From Nocardioides zhouii (GTDB taxonomy: Bacteria; Actinomycetota; Actinomycetes; Propionibacteriales; Nocardioidaceae): a DNA stretch of 54,075 nt. Both the position numbers and the translations under genes were made by a program. Location: contig NZ_SDWV01000030.1 in the NCBI RefSeq assembly GCF_004137345.1, positions 1-54,075 on the forward strand, given 5' to 3'. This document shows positions 1-8,256 of the stretch, piece after piece. A model generated the notes under the pieces. It was not told the origin of the DNA. It made no database searches and was given only the letters and a program-made list of their open reading frames with translations. Position 1 is the stretch's first letter. The number at the start of each line of letters is the position of its first letter.

Positions 1-70
1 GGGCAGTGACCCAACGGCACCTCGGGTGCATCAGCGATCAGGTGACCGCCGACAGGAAGATGGTGCACCA

Positions 71-1207
71 GTGAGCAACGGTCCCACCGTGGCGATCGCC
101 CACGACTACCTCACCCAGCGTGGTGGCGCCGAGCGCGTCGTGCTGAGCCTGATGAAGGCCTTCCCCGGCGCACCGGTCCACACCACCCTGTACGACCCCG
201 AGGGCACCTACCCCGAGTTCGCCGACGCCGACATCCGGACGTCGCCCCTCAACCGGATCGGCGTGCTGCGTCGCGACCACCGGCTCGCGCTCCCCCTGCT
301 GGCGCCTGCGTCGTCGCGGATGCACATCGACGCCGACGTGGTGGTCGCGTCGAGCAGCGGCTGGGCGCACGGCTTCCGCACTACTGGGCGCACCGTCGTG
401 TACTGCCACAACCCGGCGCGCTGGCTCTACCAGACCGACGAGTACCTCGGTGGTCCTGCCTGGCGCTCCCCGCTCGGACCGCCCGTCCTGGCGCTCCGCC
501 CGCTGCTCCGCCGCTGGGACCGCCGCGCTGCGGACGGCGTCGACGTCTACCTCGCCAACAGCCGGGTCGTGCAGCAGCGCATCGAGGCGACGTACGGCCG
601 CGACGCCGAGCTGCTGCCTCCCCCGCACGGGATGGACGCCTCGGCGCCGCGCGAGCCGGTCCCCGAGCTGGCCGACTGGGACACCGGCTACGCGCTGGTG
701 GTGTCCCGGCTGCTCCCCTACAAGAACGTCGACGCGGTCATCGAGGCCGTGCGCGGCACGGGCCGCCGCCTGGTCGTCGTCGGCCACGGCCCGGAGGAGG
801 CGCGGCTCCGCGCCACGCTGCCCGACCACGTGCGCCTGCTCGGCGGCCTGGGCGACGCACAGCTGCGCTCGACGTACGCCGGTGCGGGCGTGCTGGTCGC
901 CGCGAGCCACGAGGACTTCGGCCTGGCCCCCCTCGAGGCCGCGGCGTTCGGGGTGCCGACCATCGCGCTGCGGGGCGGCGGGTTCCTGGAGACGGTCGTC
1001 GAGGGCCGGACCGGCCTGTTCTTCGACCGGGCCGACGCGCCGTCCATCGCAGCCGCACTCGCGCTTTCCGAGCGCCACGACTGGCACTCTGACACCATGC
1101 GGACCAGGGCCGAGCAGTTCGGGGAGTCCCGGTTCATCGACAGGATCCGGTCCGTCGCGCTCGGCGACGGGCAGTCCGAGAGGGGGATGGACCGGTATGC
1201 GCCCTGA
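71..1207 (+). CDS. GT4-family glycosyltransferase
   Basis: Predicted cytoplasmic glycosyltransferase adding a sugar during surface-polysaccharide assembly. The protein opens with an AIAHDYLTQRGGAERV segment typical of GT4 enzymes, and the C-terminal GT-B half has the nucleotide-sugar-binding pattern SHEDFGLAPLEAAAFGVPTIA with its E-x7-E motif. I chose the GTG at 71, where homology begins; an ATG 15 codons upstream adds an unrelated tail. About 378 residues, normal for the family. Its 3' end overlaps the next gene, a glycosylphosphotransferase, by 11 bp, so the two are probably co-transcribed. Donor and acceptor sugars cannot be told from sequence. Confidence 0.85.
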   Translation: MSNGPTVAIAHDYLTQRGGAERVVLSLMKAFPGAPVHTTLYDPEGTYPEFADADIRTSPLNRIGVLRRDHRLALPLLAPASSRMHIDADVVVASSSGWAHGFRTTGRTVVYCHNPARWLYQTDEYLGGPAWRSPLGPPVLALRPLLRRWDRRAADGVDVYLANSRVVQQRIEATYGRDAELLPPPHGMDASAPREPVPELADWDTGYALVVSRLLPYKNVDAVIEAVRGTGRRLVVVGHGPEEARLRATLPDHVRLLGGLGDAQLRSTYAGAGVLVAASHEDFGLAPLEAAAFGVPTIALRGGGFLETVVEGRTGLFFDRADAPSIAAALALSERHDWHSDTMRTRAEQFGESRFIDRIRSVALGDGQSERGMDRYAP

Positions 1208-2609
1208 GGGCATCAAGCTCCTCCCGTGGCTCGTCGGCGCGGTCGACCTCGTGATGATCGCGATCGCGACCGTCCTCGCGATCCGGTTCCGGGTGTCGCT
1301 GTCGATCTTCGACACCGCCGGCGACGTCCTGGAGAACTCCTCCCTCGCCAGTGGCTTCTTCGTGGGCACCTGGCTGGTGATGCTGGTCTTCTTCGGCACC
1401 TACGAGCTGCACGTCTTCGGCGCGGGCACCGAGGAGTTCAAGCTCGTCGTCAACGCGTCCTTCTTCACCGCGGCGCTCGTCGCGACGATGGCGTTCCTGA
1501 TGCAGTACCCCCTCTCGCGCGGCTTCTTCGTGCTGCTCTTCCCGATCGGCGTACTACTGCTTGTTCTCGGCCGACTGCTGACGAGACGCCTCATCCAGCG
1601 CGCTCGCATCGCCGGCCACTTCAACGAGAAGGTGCTGCTGGTGGGCACCCCCGGCTACATCGGCGAGATCTACACCGTCCTGGATCGCGAGAAGTGGCTC
1701 GGCTACCAGGTGATGGGGTGCCTCGTGCCCAGCGACTACGCCGGGTTGGAGGTGACGTCGAGCGGCATCCCGGTGCTGGGCCACAGCGAGGAGGTGCGAG
1801 CCGTCGTCGACGAGCTCAACCCCGACATCGTGTTCTTCACCGCGGGCGCGGTGAGCTCGTCGACGGCCCTGCGGCGGCTCGCCTGGGACCTCGAGGACCA
1901 CGCGCACGTGCAGATCATCGTCGCCCCCAACGTCACCGACGTCTCGAGCGAGCGCATCAGCATCCGGCCCGTTGCCGGACTGCCTCTCATGCACCTCGGC
2001 CGATCGCGCTCCCAGCTGGCGAGCAACGACGCCAAGCGCGCGTTCGACCTCGTGGGATCCGTCGCCATCCTCGTCGTGCTGTGGCCGCTGCTGCTCGGAC
2101 TGATGCTCTGGATCAAGCGCCACGACGGTGGTCCCGCACTCTTCCGCCAGGTCCGGGTCGGACGGGAGGGCGCCGAGTTCACCTGCCTCAAGCTGCGTTC
2201 GATGTCGATCGACGCGGAGCAGCGACTGACCCAGGTCGAGGCACGCGACCACGTGCTCTTCAAGAGCCATGACGACCCCCGCGTGACCAGGCCGGGCCGG
2301 TTCATCCGGAGGTTCTCGCTCGACGAGCTGCCCCAGCTCGTCAACGTCCTGCGTGGCGAGATGAGTCTCGTCGGCCCGCGCCCGCCCCTGCCGTCGGAGG
2401 TCGAGCAGTACGAGGACGACATGCTGCGCCGGCTCAACGTGCTGCCGGGCATGACCGGGCTCTGGCAGGTCTCGGGGCGCTCCGACCTGTCGTGGGAGGA
2501 CACGGTCCGGCTCGACCTCTACTACGTCGACAACTGGTCGATGGTGCAGGACCTGCTGATCCTGGCGCGCACCGTCAGCGCCGTGATGGGCAGCCGCGGC
2601 GCGTACTGA
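1197..2609 (+). CDS. Polyprenyl glycosylphosphotransferase (WbaP/CpsE-like)
   Basis: Initiates exopolysaccharide synthesis by transferring a sugar-1-phosphate to undecaprenyl phosphate at the inner membrane. The 470-residue protein has four or five N-terminal membrane segments, a central Rossmann-like region (LLVGTPGYIGEIYTVL), then a further hydrophobic helix and the conserved bacterial sugar transferase domain with KLRSM, FSLDELPQL, GEMSLVGPRPP and PGMTGLWQVSGRS. A longer open frame reaches back to 450 but is an antisense-like shadow of the preceding gene. The ATG at 1197 follows a purine-rich AGAGGGGG and gives the expected membrane N-terminus. It forms an operon with the upstream glycosyltransferase. 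Confidence 0.92.
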   Translation: MRPEGIKLLPWLVGAVDLVMIAIATVLAIRFRVSLSIFDTAGDVLENSSLASGFFVGTWLVMLVFFGTYELHVFGAGTEEFKLVVNASFFTAALVATMAFLMQYPLSRGFFVLLFPIGVLLLVLGRLLTRRLIQRARIAGHFNEKVLLVGTPGYIGEIYTVLDREKWLGYQVMGCLVPSDYAGLEVTSSGIPVLGHSEEVRAVVDELNPDIVFFTAGAVSSSTALRRLAWDLEDHAHVQIIVAPNVTDVSSERISIRPVAGLPLMHLGRSRSQLASNDAKRAFDLVGSVAILVVLWPLLLGLMLWIKRHDGGPALFRQVRVGREGAEFTCLKLRSMSIDAEQRLTQVEARDHVLFKSHDDPRVTRPGRFIRRFSLDELPQLVNVLRGEMSLVGPRPPLPSEVEQYEDDMLRRLNVLPGMTGLWQVSGRSDLSWEDTVRLDLYYVDNWSMVQDLLILARTVSAVMGSRGAY

Positions 2610-2636
2610 CCAAGCCGACGGCCGACCGCCCTGAGG

Positions 2637-4133
2637 TCAGCGCTTGGAGGTCCTGCCGGCCTTGACCGGTCGCGCGGGCTTGTCGGGCGTCACAGGTGTG
2701 TCGGCCTTGTCGACCTTCGCCTCACGGCGACGACGTCCCTTGCCGGCGGTGGAGTACGCCTCGCGCGACTTGTACTCGGACTTGTAGCCGCCGCCGTACC
2801 CGCCGTACCCGCCGTACCCGCCGCCGTAGACGATCGCGTTTGCGCCCTTGATCGGTGCCTTGTTGAGCACGACTCCGAGCAGGCGGCTGCCGACCTGGTC
2901 GAGGATCCGGCGGCAGTGCTGGCTCTGCTCGATCTGCGTCTTGCCCGACGCCTGCACGAGAAGTGCTCCGTCGCAGAACGCGGACAGCAGTCCGGCGTCG
3001 GTCACCGGCAGCAGCGGCGGGGCGTCGAGGATGACGAGGTAGTCCAGGGCCAGGTCGTCGATCATCTGCTTCATCCGCAGCGACCCGAGCAGCTCGCTCG
3101 GGTTGGGCGGGATCCGTCCTGCCGGCAGCAGGCTGAGGTTGGTCATCCCGGAGTCGATGATGACGTCCTTGACTTCGACGTCGCCGGCCAGTGCCTGCGT
3201 CAGCCCGACGGCGCCGTCGATCTCGAACGTCGTGGCGATCATCGGGCGTCGCAGGTCGGCGTCGATCAGCAGCACCGGGGTCCCGGCCTGGGCGACCAAC
3301 CGAGCGATGTTGGCGGAGACGGTGGACTTGCCCTCACCCGGGAGGGCCGACGTGACGACGATCTTCCGGGGTTCGTTGTCGACATCGACGAAGCGGAGGT
3401 TGGTGCGCAGCTGTCGGAACGCTTCGGCGGCCTTGCCCAGATCGCCCCGGACTCCGCGGTGGCTGCGTCCGAGGGCCTCCTCCTTGGGGATGATGCCCAG
3501 GACCGAGGCGCCAGTCGCCTCCTCGACGTGCTTCGCCGAGCGGACCCGGCGGTCGATGAGGCGGCGGGCGATCAGGAAGGCGTACGCGATCCCCAGGCCG
3601 CCGATGGCGCCCTTCATGGCCGCTCTCTCATAGTTGGGGGTGAACGGCGCGCCGGGGAGCTGCGCCTCCTCGAGCGGGATGATGCGCGTGAGGGTGCCTC
3701 CGTCGATATCCCGGGCCACCACGACGACGGCGTCGACGACCGCGTTGGCAAGGTCGCGCGCCTCCTCCGGCGTCGTGCCGACGGCCGAGACCGTCAGGGA
3801 GTTCACGGCAGCGTCGACCGATGCTGAAAACCGGCCGGCGATGGCCTCGGGGGGCACGTCGAGGCCGAGATCGTCCACCACCTCGGCCGCAACCGGCGTC
3901 TTGGTGACGAGGAACGCGTAGAGGTTGGCCTTGTCCTCGGCGAGCTGGGAGTTGCTCTGCTCCTCCCCTGCCGTCGAGGCCGCGCCCACCCGGACCAGGC
4001 CGGACGACGTCGCGGAGTAGAGCACCGGCTCGCGGGTCGTCTTGGCGATCATCAGGAGCGCGCCGAGGATCGTGCAACCGATCAGCACCCACACATAGGC
4101 GCGGCTCAGTCGTACGAAGTCCGCAAACGTCAT
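2637..4133 (-). CDS. Polysaccharide co-polymerase with BY-kinase domain (Wzz/CpsD fusion)
   Basis: Regulates chain length and export of the polysaccharide. N-terminal Wzz-type domain with two membrane helices flanks an extracytoplasmic loop; the C-terminal half is a bacterial tyrosine kinase with Walker A (LPGEGKST), Walker A' (LLIDADLRRP) and a Walker B-like LVILDAPP. The tail is a Gly-Tyr repeat (GGYGGYGGYGGGY) followed by more tyrosines and basic residues, the usual autophosphorylation cluster. Start at 4133 is supported by a TAGACT box 7 nt upstream; the open frame extends 93 codons further without similarity. Convergent with the glycosylphosphotransferase gene, 27 bp apart. 498 residues. 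Confidence 0.9.
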   Translation of the reverse strand: MTFADFVRLSRAYVWVLIGCTILGALLMIAKTTREPVLYSATSSGLVRVGAASTAGEEQSNSQLAEDKANLYAFLVTKTPVAAEVVDDLGLDVPPEAIAGRFSASVDAAVNSLTVSAVGTTPEEARDLANAVVDAVVVVARDIDGGTLTRIIPLEEAQLPGAPFTPNYERAAMKGAIGGLGIAYAFLIARRLIDRRVRSAKHVEEATGASVLGIIPKEEALGRSHRGVRGDLGKAAEAFRQLRTNLRFVDVDNEPRKIVVTSALPGEGKSTVSANIARLVAQAGTPVLLIDADLRRPMIATTFEIDGAVGLTQALAGDVEVKDVIIDSGMTNLSLLPAGRIPPNPSELLGSLRMKQMIDDLALDYLVILDAPPLLPVTDAGLLSAFCDGALLVQASGKTQIEQSQHCRRILDQVGSRLLGVVLNKAPIKGANAIVYGGGYGGYGGYGGGYKSEYKSREAYSTAGKGRRRREAKVDKADTPVTPDKPARPVKAGRTSKR

Positions 4134-4140
4134 GCCCGTG

Positions 4141-4146
4141 AGTCTA
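4141..4146 (-). promoter_or_regulatory. -10 box for a leaderless start (BY-kinase gene)
   Basis: TAGACT on the minus strand lies 7 nt before the ATG at 4133, the spacing seen for leaderless actinobacterial transcripts. Confidence 0.6.
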
Positions 4147-4208
4147 GGGCGTCCATCGCAACCAGCCGGCAGAACCGCGAACCCCGGTGCGGCTGGCACG
4201 ATGGTGGC

Positions 4209-5072
4209 ATGACCGAGCAGGTGGACGCCGCGGTGGGCCAGATGCCCATCGGCGCTCGCGTCCACCTCGCCCACGCCGTGGTCCAGAAGCTGGCCGACGA
4301 CCGGGCCATCGACCTGCTGCACCTCAAGGGGCCTGCGGTCCTTCCGGGCCTTCGGGACGCGGGCCGCCAGTCCAGTGACGTCGACGTCCTCGTGCGGCCC
4401 TCGCACCTCCACCGCCTTGTCACCGCCCTGGAGTCGGTCGGCTGGGAGCGGCGTACGGACTTCGCGACAGGGTCAGTCTTCGCCCACGCCGCCAACTGGT
4501 GGCACGACGGGTGGGGCTGGGTCGACGTCCACGTGAGCTGGCCCGGCGTCACCATCGACGCGGAGCAGGCGTTCGACGTCCTGGCCCGCGACGCCGTACG
4601 CCACTCGATCGCCCACCGCGACTGCCCGGTGCCGGGGCGCACCGCCCAGCGGCTCATCCTGGTCCTGCACGCCGCGCGGTCGGGCAGCTTCGCGGACGTC
4701 GACGACGCGTGGACGCACGCCGACCCCAGCGAGCAGGACGACGTACGTCGGCTGACGGCCGAGCTGGGTGCCGAGGTGGCACTGGCCGCCGGGATCGGCG
4801 AGCTCGAGCTGCACCGCGGTGCGCCGACGTACGCACTCTGGAAGCACTTCCTCACGGGCGGCAGCCGGCTCGACGAGTGGCGGGCCCGGCTCGCGGCGGC
4901 CCCGGACGCCCGCGCCAAGGCAGCCCTGCTCACCTCCGCGCTCTGGGTCAATCGCGATCACCTCCGGATGGAGCTGGGTCGCCCGCCGACGCGGCAGGAG
5001 GTCCGTGCACGACAGGCCAGGCGGGTGCGGCAGGTGTTCGGCGAGATCGCCCGTCGGGACGGTCGGGCATGA
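4209..5072 (+). CDS. Nucleotidyltransferase family protein (NTP_transf_5 type)
   Basis: 287 residues resembling the PF14907 class of uncharacterised nucleotidyltransferases. LHLKGPAVLPGL is followed by SSDVDVLVRP, matching the family's D-x-D metal/nucleotide motif (around residues 57-62). Such proteins occur beside PqqD-like chaperones and HPr-kinase-like ATPases. That is the case here: the next gene is PqqD-like and overlaps by ATGA, and an HprK-like gene lies about 0.7 kb further. The substrate is unknown. Could act in peptide or polysaccharide modification given the adjacent exopolysaccharide genes (inference). Confidence 0.75.
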   Translation: MTEQVDAAVGQMPIGARVHLAHAVVQKLADDRAIDLLHLKGPAVLPGLRDAGRQSSDVDVLVRPSHLHRLVTALESVGWERRTDFATGSVFAHAANWWHDGWGWVDVHVSWPGVTIDAEQAFDVLARDAVRHSIAHRDCPVPGRTAQRLILVLHAARSGSFADVDDAWTHADPSEQDDVRRLTAELGAEVALAAGIGELELHRGAPTYALWKHFLTGGSRLDEWRARLAAAPDARAKAALLTSALWVNRDHLRMELGRPPTRQEVRARQARRVRQVFGEIARRDGRA

Positions 5073-5353
5073 CGCGCTACCGGATCGCCGACGACGTGGC
5101 GTGGGTGAGTCTCGAGGGCCTCGACTCCGGACGCATCCCGTCGGCCTACGTCGCCCGGCTCCCCCTGGGGCCTCCGACCACGCTCGCCGGCTCGGCCTGC
5201 GTGGTGTGGCTGGCGATCGCCGACGGCGGCTCCCACGACGAGATCACGCAGGCCGCCGCGCAGATGTGGGACACCGACCCGGAACAGATCCGTGGTGATG
5301 TTCTGACCCTCATCGCGGAGCTGGTCGACGTCGGGCTCGTGTCGCCAGACTGA
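5069..5353 (+). CDS. Small PqqD-like protein
   Basis: 94 residues with the helix-rich PqqD layout: an initial strand pair (VAWVSLEG), a middle block (GSACVVWLAIADGGSHDEITQ) and a final helix ending LVDVGLVSPD. PqqD-family proteins bind a peptide substrate and present it to a modifying enzyme. The ATG overlaps the stop of the nucleotidyltransferase gene (ATGA), so the two are translationally coupled. Its last 44 bp overlap the 3' end of the VanZ-like gene on the other strand. It matches the small partner expected in HPr-kinase-related (HPr-rel-A type) clusters; no substrate peptide was found nearby. Confidence 0.72.
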   Translation: MTRYRIADDVAWVSLEGLDSGRIPSAYVARLPLGPPTTLAGSACVVWLAIADGGSHDEITQAAAQMWDTDPEQIRGDVLTLIAELVDVGLVSPD

Positions 5354-5735
5354 CCAGCGCGACGCCCACCAGCGCCCCGACCGTGTTGGCCACGATGTCG
5401 GTCCACCCGCCCTCGCGCTGCAGCCACCGCGCCTGCGAGACCTCCACGAACGCAGAGCAGGCAAGGCAGACGAGCAGCGTCAGCACCGGCCGTCGGGTCA
5501 GGGCGGCGAGCACCGCACCGAGCGGCACGAACAGCAGGACGTTGAGCGCGATCCCGTAGTGCTCGGGCCCGATCCCGTCAGGGGTGAGCCGCCAGTCGTA
5601 GCGGAACAAGGTGTAGATCCTGACGGTGAGGCGGTTGAGCTCCCAGCCCCACGGGCCGACGACGAGCACCGCGAGCCCGATGACGTACGACAACGCGGCA
5701 GCGACCATCCACCGACGATCACGCAACCACCCCAC
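5310..5735 (-). CDS. VanZ-like membrane protein
   Basis: 141 residues with about four membrane helices. It carries the VanZ-family signature ALNVLLFVPLGAVLAAL and the later FVEVSQ...GGWTDIVANTVGALVG segment. VanZ proteins are linked to teicoplanin resistance in enterococci, but most family members have no assigned role and are common in actinobacterial envelope loci. Here it faces the PqqD-like gene tail to tail with a 44-bp overlap and sits head to head with the HprK-like gene (14-24 bp between starts), so the short gap must hold both promoters. Confidence 0.8.
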   Translation of the reverse strand: MGWLRDRRWMVAAALSYVIGLAVLVVGPWGWELNRLTVRIYTLFRYDWRLTPDGIGPEHYGIALNVLLFVPLGAVLAALTRRPVLTLLVCLACSAFVEVSQARWLQREGGWTDIVANTVGALVGVALVSLATRARRRPAPR

Positions 5736-5745
5736 GTTGCCACCC

Positions 5746-5751
5746 TAGAGT
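5746..5751 (+). promoter_or_regulatory. -10 box for a leaderless start (HprK-like gene)
   Basis: TAGAGT ends 7 nt before the GTG at 5759. It overlaps the alternative GTG at 5750, so it favours the later start. Confidence 0.5.
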
Positions 5752-5758
5752 GACCGAC

Positions 5759-6820
5759 GTGAGCACCGAGCCATCGTCACCGGAGGTCGTGGTGGAAGCG
5801 CTCGGTGTCCCCGTCGGGATCCCGGTCACCGGGGACGACGCCCTGCGCCTGCGCCGCCAGTGGAGCCGCGCCCTCAGTGATCGCACGGCGGACACGGTCA
5901 TCGACGTCGACCACCTCCCGGTCGACGACGACATGGCCCGCGACTACGCGATCACCTCCCTAGTGACGATGGCCGCCCTCGACTCCACCGCCGGACAGCG
6001 GGTCAACCTGCACGCCGGCGCAGTGGCCGACCCGGAGGGACGCGTGCTCGCCGTCATCGGACCGTCCGGGTCGGGCAAGACCACGGCGATCGGCCTGCTG
6101 GCGACCCGGCTCGGCTACGTCTCCGACGAGACGCTCTCGATCGACGGCAAGCTGCTCGTGCACGGCCACCCGAAGCCTCTGTCGGTCATGGCTGCTCCGG
6201 ACACCCCGGGCGTCAAGCACTCCCTCTCCCCCGACGAGCTCGGCCTCCTCCACCCGCCCACGACGTCGCACCTCCACCGGATCGTGCTGCTGCACCGCGG
6301 TCACGACGACTCGGGACTCGTGCCCGTGTCGCCGGCGTACGCCATCGCCGAGGTGGTCGCGCAGACCTCGTCGCTGGTGCGGCTCGAACACCCGATCCTG
6401 CGGCTGGCGGAGACCATCGACGCCTGCGGCGGGGTGTGGAGCCTGAAGTACCGCGAGATCGCCGACCGGATCGACGAGCTGGTCGGCCTGCTCGACAGTG
6501 AGCCGCAGCCCGCGCCCGCCCGGCTCCACCACCCCGGCGGTTCGTCGGCTGCCGCGTCGGTGCCCGGCGGGTGGCGGCGTACGCCCTGGCTCGACGCGGT
6601 CGAGTACGACGACGAGGTCGTGCTGATGATCGACGACCGCATCCACGTGCTCGCCGGGCTCGGCGTCGTCGCCTGGCTCGCGCTGGCCTCGCCCCGCACG
6701 TTGGACGAGCTGGTCGCGGAGACGACGTCCCTCCTCGGCGAGCACCCGGACGCCCACCAGCTGGTCACCGACGCCCTCGGCGTCCTGGCCGAGCAGGGAC
6801 TGGTGCAGCCACCGGACTGA
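5759..6820 (+). CDS. HPr-kinase-like ATPase fused to a PqqD-like domain
   Basis: About 353 residues. The N-terminal part is an HprK-like P-loop domain with Walker A GPSGSGKTT preceded by VNLHAGAVAD and followed by YVSDETLSID. After a Pro/His/Gly-rich linker (about residues 250-270) the last 80 residues form a second PqqD-like domain (YDDEVVLMIDDRIHVLAGLGVVAWLAL ... VLAEQGLVQPPD), closely resembling the stand-alone protein at 5069. HPr-kinase-related proteins of this type are not PTS regulators and their target is unknown. GTG 5750 is an alternative start. The fusion supports a functional unit of kinase-like enzyme and peptide-binding module with the nearby nucleotidyltransferase. Confidence 0.75.
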   Translation: MSTEPSSPEVVVEALGVPVGIPVTGDDALRLRRQWSRALSDRTADTVIDVDHLPVDDDMARDYAITSLVTMAALDSTAGQRVNLHAGAVADPEGRVLAVIGPSGSGKTTAIGLLATRLGYVSDETLSIDGKLLVHGHPKPLSVMAAPDTPGVKHSLSPDELGLLHPPTTSHLHRIVLLHRGHDDSGLVPVSPAYAIAEVVAQTSSLVRLEHPILRLAETIDACGGVWSLKYREIADRIDELVGLLDSEPQPAPARLHHPGGSSAAASVPGGWRRTPWLDAVEYDDEVVLMIDDRIHVLAGLGVVAWLALASPRTLDELVAETTSLLGEHPDAHQLVTDALGVLAEQGLVQPPD

Positions 6821-6850
6821 GACGTCCACCCCGGCGGTAACGTCCTCGCC

Positions 6851-6919
6851 ATGAGCACCCCGCGACGTTCTTCTCCTCCGCTGAGCTCCCCCGAACAACG
6901 CCTCGGGGACCCCGCATGA
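6851..6919 (+). CDS. 22-residue leader peptide, copy 1 (before acyl-CoA dehydrogenase)
   Basis: A short reading frame (MSTPRRSSPPLSSPEQRLGD, then PA) runs straight into the next gene and ends ATGA, so its stop overlaps the next start. Nearly the same 69 bp (65 of 69 identical) lies before glnR at 42637 in the same overlap arrangement. The DNA can also fold: CCCCG (6858-6862) with CGGGG (6904-6908), CGTT with AACG and TTC with GAA. No strong ribosome binding site is seen for this copy, whereas the glnR copy has a perfect one. Function unknown: leader peptide, coupling device, or repeated structural element. Confidence 0.55.
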   Translation: MSTPRRSSPPLSSPEQRLGDPA

Positions 6920-8076
6920 CCGCGCGCCGCCACCTGACCACCGAGGAGTCCCGCGACCTGCTAGCGCTGACCCGCGAGCTCGCCACCAAGGAGCTCGCTC
7001 CCCGCTCGGCGGAGGCGGAGGCGACCGAGACCTTCCCGCGCGACGTGTTCGCGATGCTCGGCCAGGCCGGCCTGCTGTCGCTGCCCTATCCCGAGGAGAT
7101 GGGTGGCGGCGAGCAGCCCTACGAGGTCTACCTGCAGGTGCTCGAGGAGATCGGCGCCGTGTGGGCCTCGGTCGGCGTCGGCGTCTCGGTGCATGCCCTG
7201 TCCTGCTTCGGCCTGGCCTACTTCGGCACCGACGAGCAGCGCGCCGAGTGGCTGCCCGACATGCTCAGCGGCGACCTGCTCGGCGCCTACTGCCTCTCCG
7301 AGGCGCACGCCGGCTCCGACCCCGCCGCGATGCGTACGTCGGCGCGCCGCGACGGTGACTCCTACGTCATCAACGGCGCCAAGGCCTGGACCACGCACGG
7401 CGGTCACGCCGACTTCTACAAGGTGATGGCGCGGACCTCCGACGACCGCAACGGCATCTCCTGCTTCCTCGTACCGGCCTCCGCCGAGGGCCTCTCGGCT
7501 GACCCGCCGGAGCGCAAGATGGGCCTCACCGGCTCGGCCACGGCGACCATGCGCTTCGACAACGTCCGCATCGACGCCTCCCGCCGGCTCGGCGCCGAGG
7601 GCGAGGGCCTCAAGATCGCGCTCGCCGGCCTCGACTCCGGCCGCCTCGGCATCGCCGCCGTCGCGACCGGCCTCGCCCAGGGCGCGCTCGACTCCGCGGT
7701 CGCGTACGCCCGCGAGCGGGAGACGTTCGGCACCAGGATCATCGACCACCAGGGCCTGGCCTTCGTGCTCGCCGACATGGAGGCCGCGGTCATCTCCGCG
7801 CGAGCGACCATGCTCCACGCGGCCCGCCTCAGCGACGCCGGGCTGCCGTTCTCCCGCGAGGCCTCGGTGGCCAAGCTGGTCGCCACCGACAACGCCATGA
7901 AGGTCACCACCGACGCCGTCCAGGTCCTCGGCGGCTACGGCTACACCCGCGACTTCCCCGTCGAGCGCTACATGCGCGAGGCGAAGGTCATGCAGATCTT
8001 CGAGGGGACCAACCAGATCCAACGGATGGTCATCTCCCGCTCCCTCGCGAAGGACAACGCGGGCGGGATCGCCTGA
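6916..8076 (+). CDS. Acyl-CoA dehydrogenase
   Basis: FAD-dependent alpha,beta-dehydrogenation of an acyl-CoA, as in fatty-acid or branched-chain amino-acid breakdown. The 386-residue protein has the family signatures YCLSEAHAGSDPAAM, GSATATMRFDNVRI and the C-terminal QVLGGYGYTRDFPVERYMREAKVMQIFEGTNQIQRMVI, where the Glu of FEGTNQI is the expected catalytic base. Full length. No beta-oxidation neighbours are present, so chain-length preference is unknown. Its start overlaps the 22-residue leader ORF. Confidence 0.92.
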   Translation: MTARRHLTTEESRDLLALTRELATKELAPRSAEAEATETFPRDVFAMLGQAGLLSLPYPEEMGGGEQPYEVYLQVLEEIGAVWASVGVGVSVHALSCFGLAYFGTDEQRAEWLPDMLSGDLLGAYCLSEAHAGSDPAAMRTSARRDGDSYVINGAKAWTTHGGHADFYKVMARTSDDRNGISCFLVPASAEGLSADPPERKMGLTGSATATMRFDNVRIDASRRLGAEGEGLKIALAGLDSGRLGIAAVATGLAQGALDSAVAYARERETFGTRIIDHQGLAFVLADMEAAVISARATMLHAARLSDAGLPFSREASVAKLVATDNAMKVTTDAVQVLGGYGYTRDFPVERYMREAKVMQIFEGTNQIQRMVISRSLAKDNAGGIA

Positions 8077-8090
8077 GGGCACGTCTCCCC

Positions 8091-8163
8091 TGTCGCGATC
8101 CCCGGGTACCCGGGGAAACTGGAGCCTCCACCCCGAAACTTCGCGGGCAAGGCTCCAGTTTGG
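8091..8163. repeat. Palindromic repeat, family 1, left end of element
   Basis: 73 bp: TGTCGCGAT, then a 16-bp perfect palindrome CCCCGGGTACCCGGGG (8100-8115), then a hairpin with arms AAACTGGAGCC (8116-8126) and GGCTCCAGTTT (8151-8161). The identical 73 bp occurs inverted at 18953-19025. A right-end relative is at 9238-9299. Confidence 0.9.
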
Positions 8164-8256
8164 ATATGGAAGGTCCTTGGCGCGGGCCTCAACCCCGTTG
8201 TCCACAGGTCACCGATCGCGTGATTCGCGGCGTGCGCCCGCGGGCAGTCACATGTC

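Noticed and set aside
38..1399. Long minus-strand open frame over the glycosyltransferase gene
   Set aside because: GC-rich shadow frame with low-complexity Arg/Gly/Pro residues and no motif; the plus strand has a clear GT4 gene.
2786..2826. Short tandem CCGTACCCG repeats resembling a CRISPR-like or microsatellite array
   Set aside because: They are in-frame codons for the Gly-Tyr tail of the BY-kinase; units are too short and there are no spacers.
2916..3827. Plus-strand open frame across the BY-kinase gene
   Set aside because: Antisense shadow of the recognised Walker-motif protein; many other long frames (for example 25902-26643 region, 43415-46087 N-terminal part) were dropped for the same reason.
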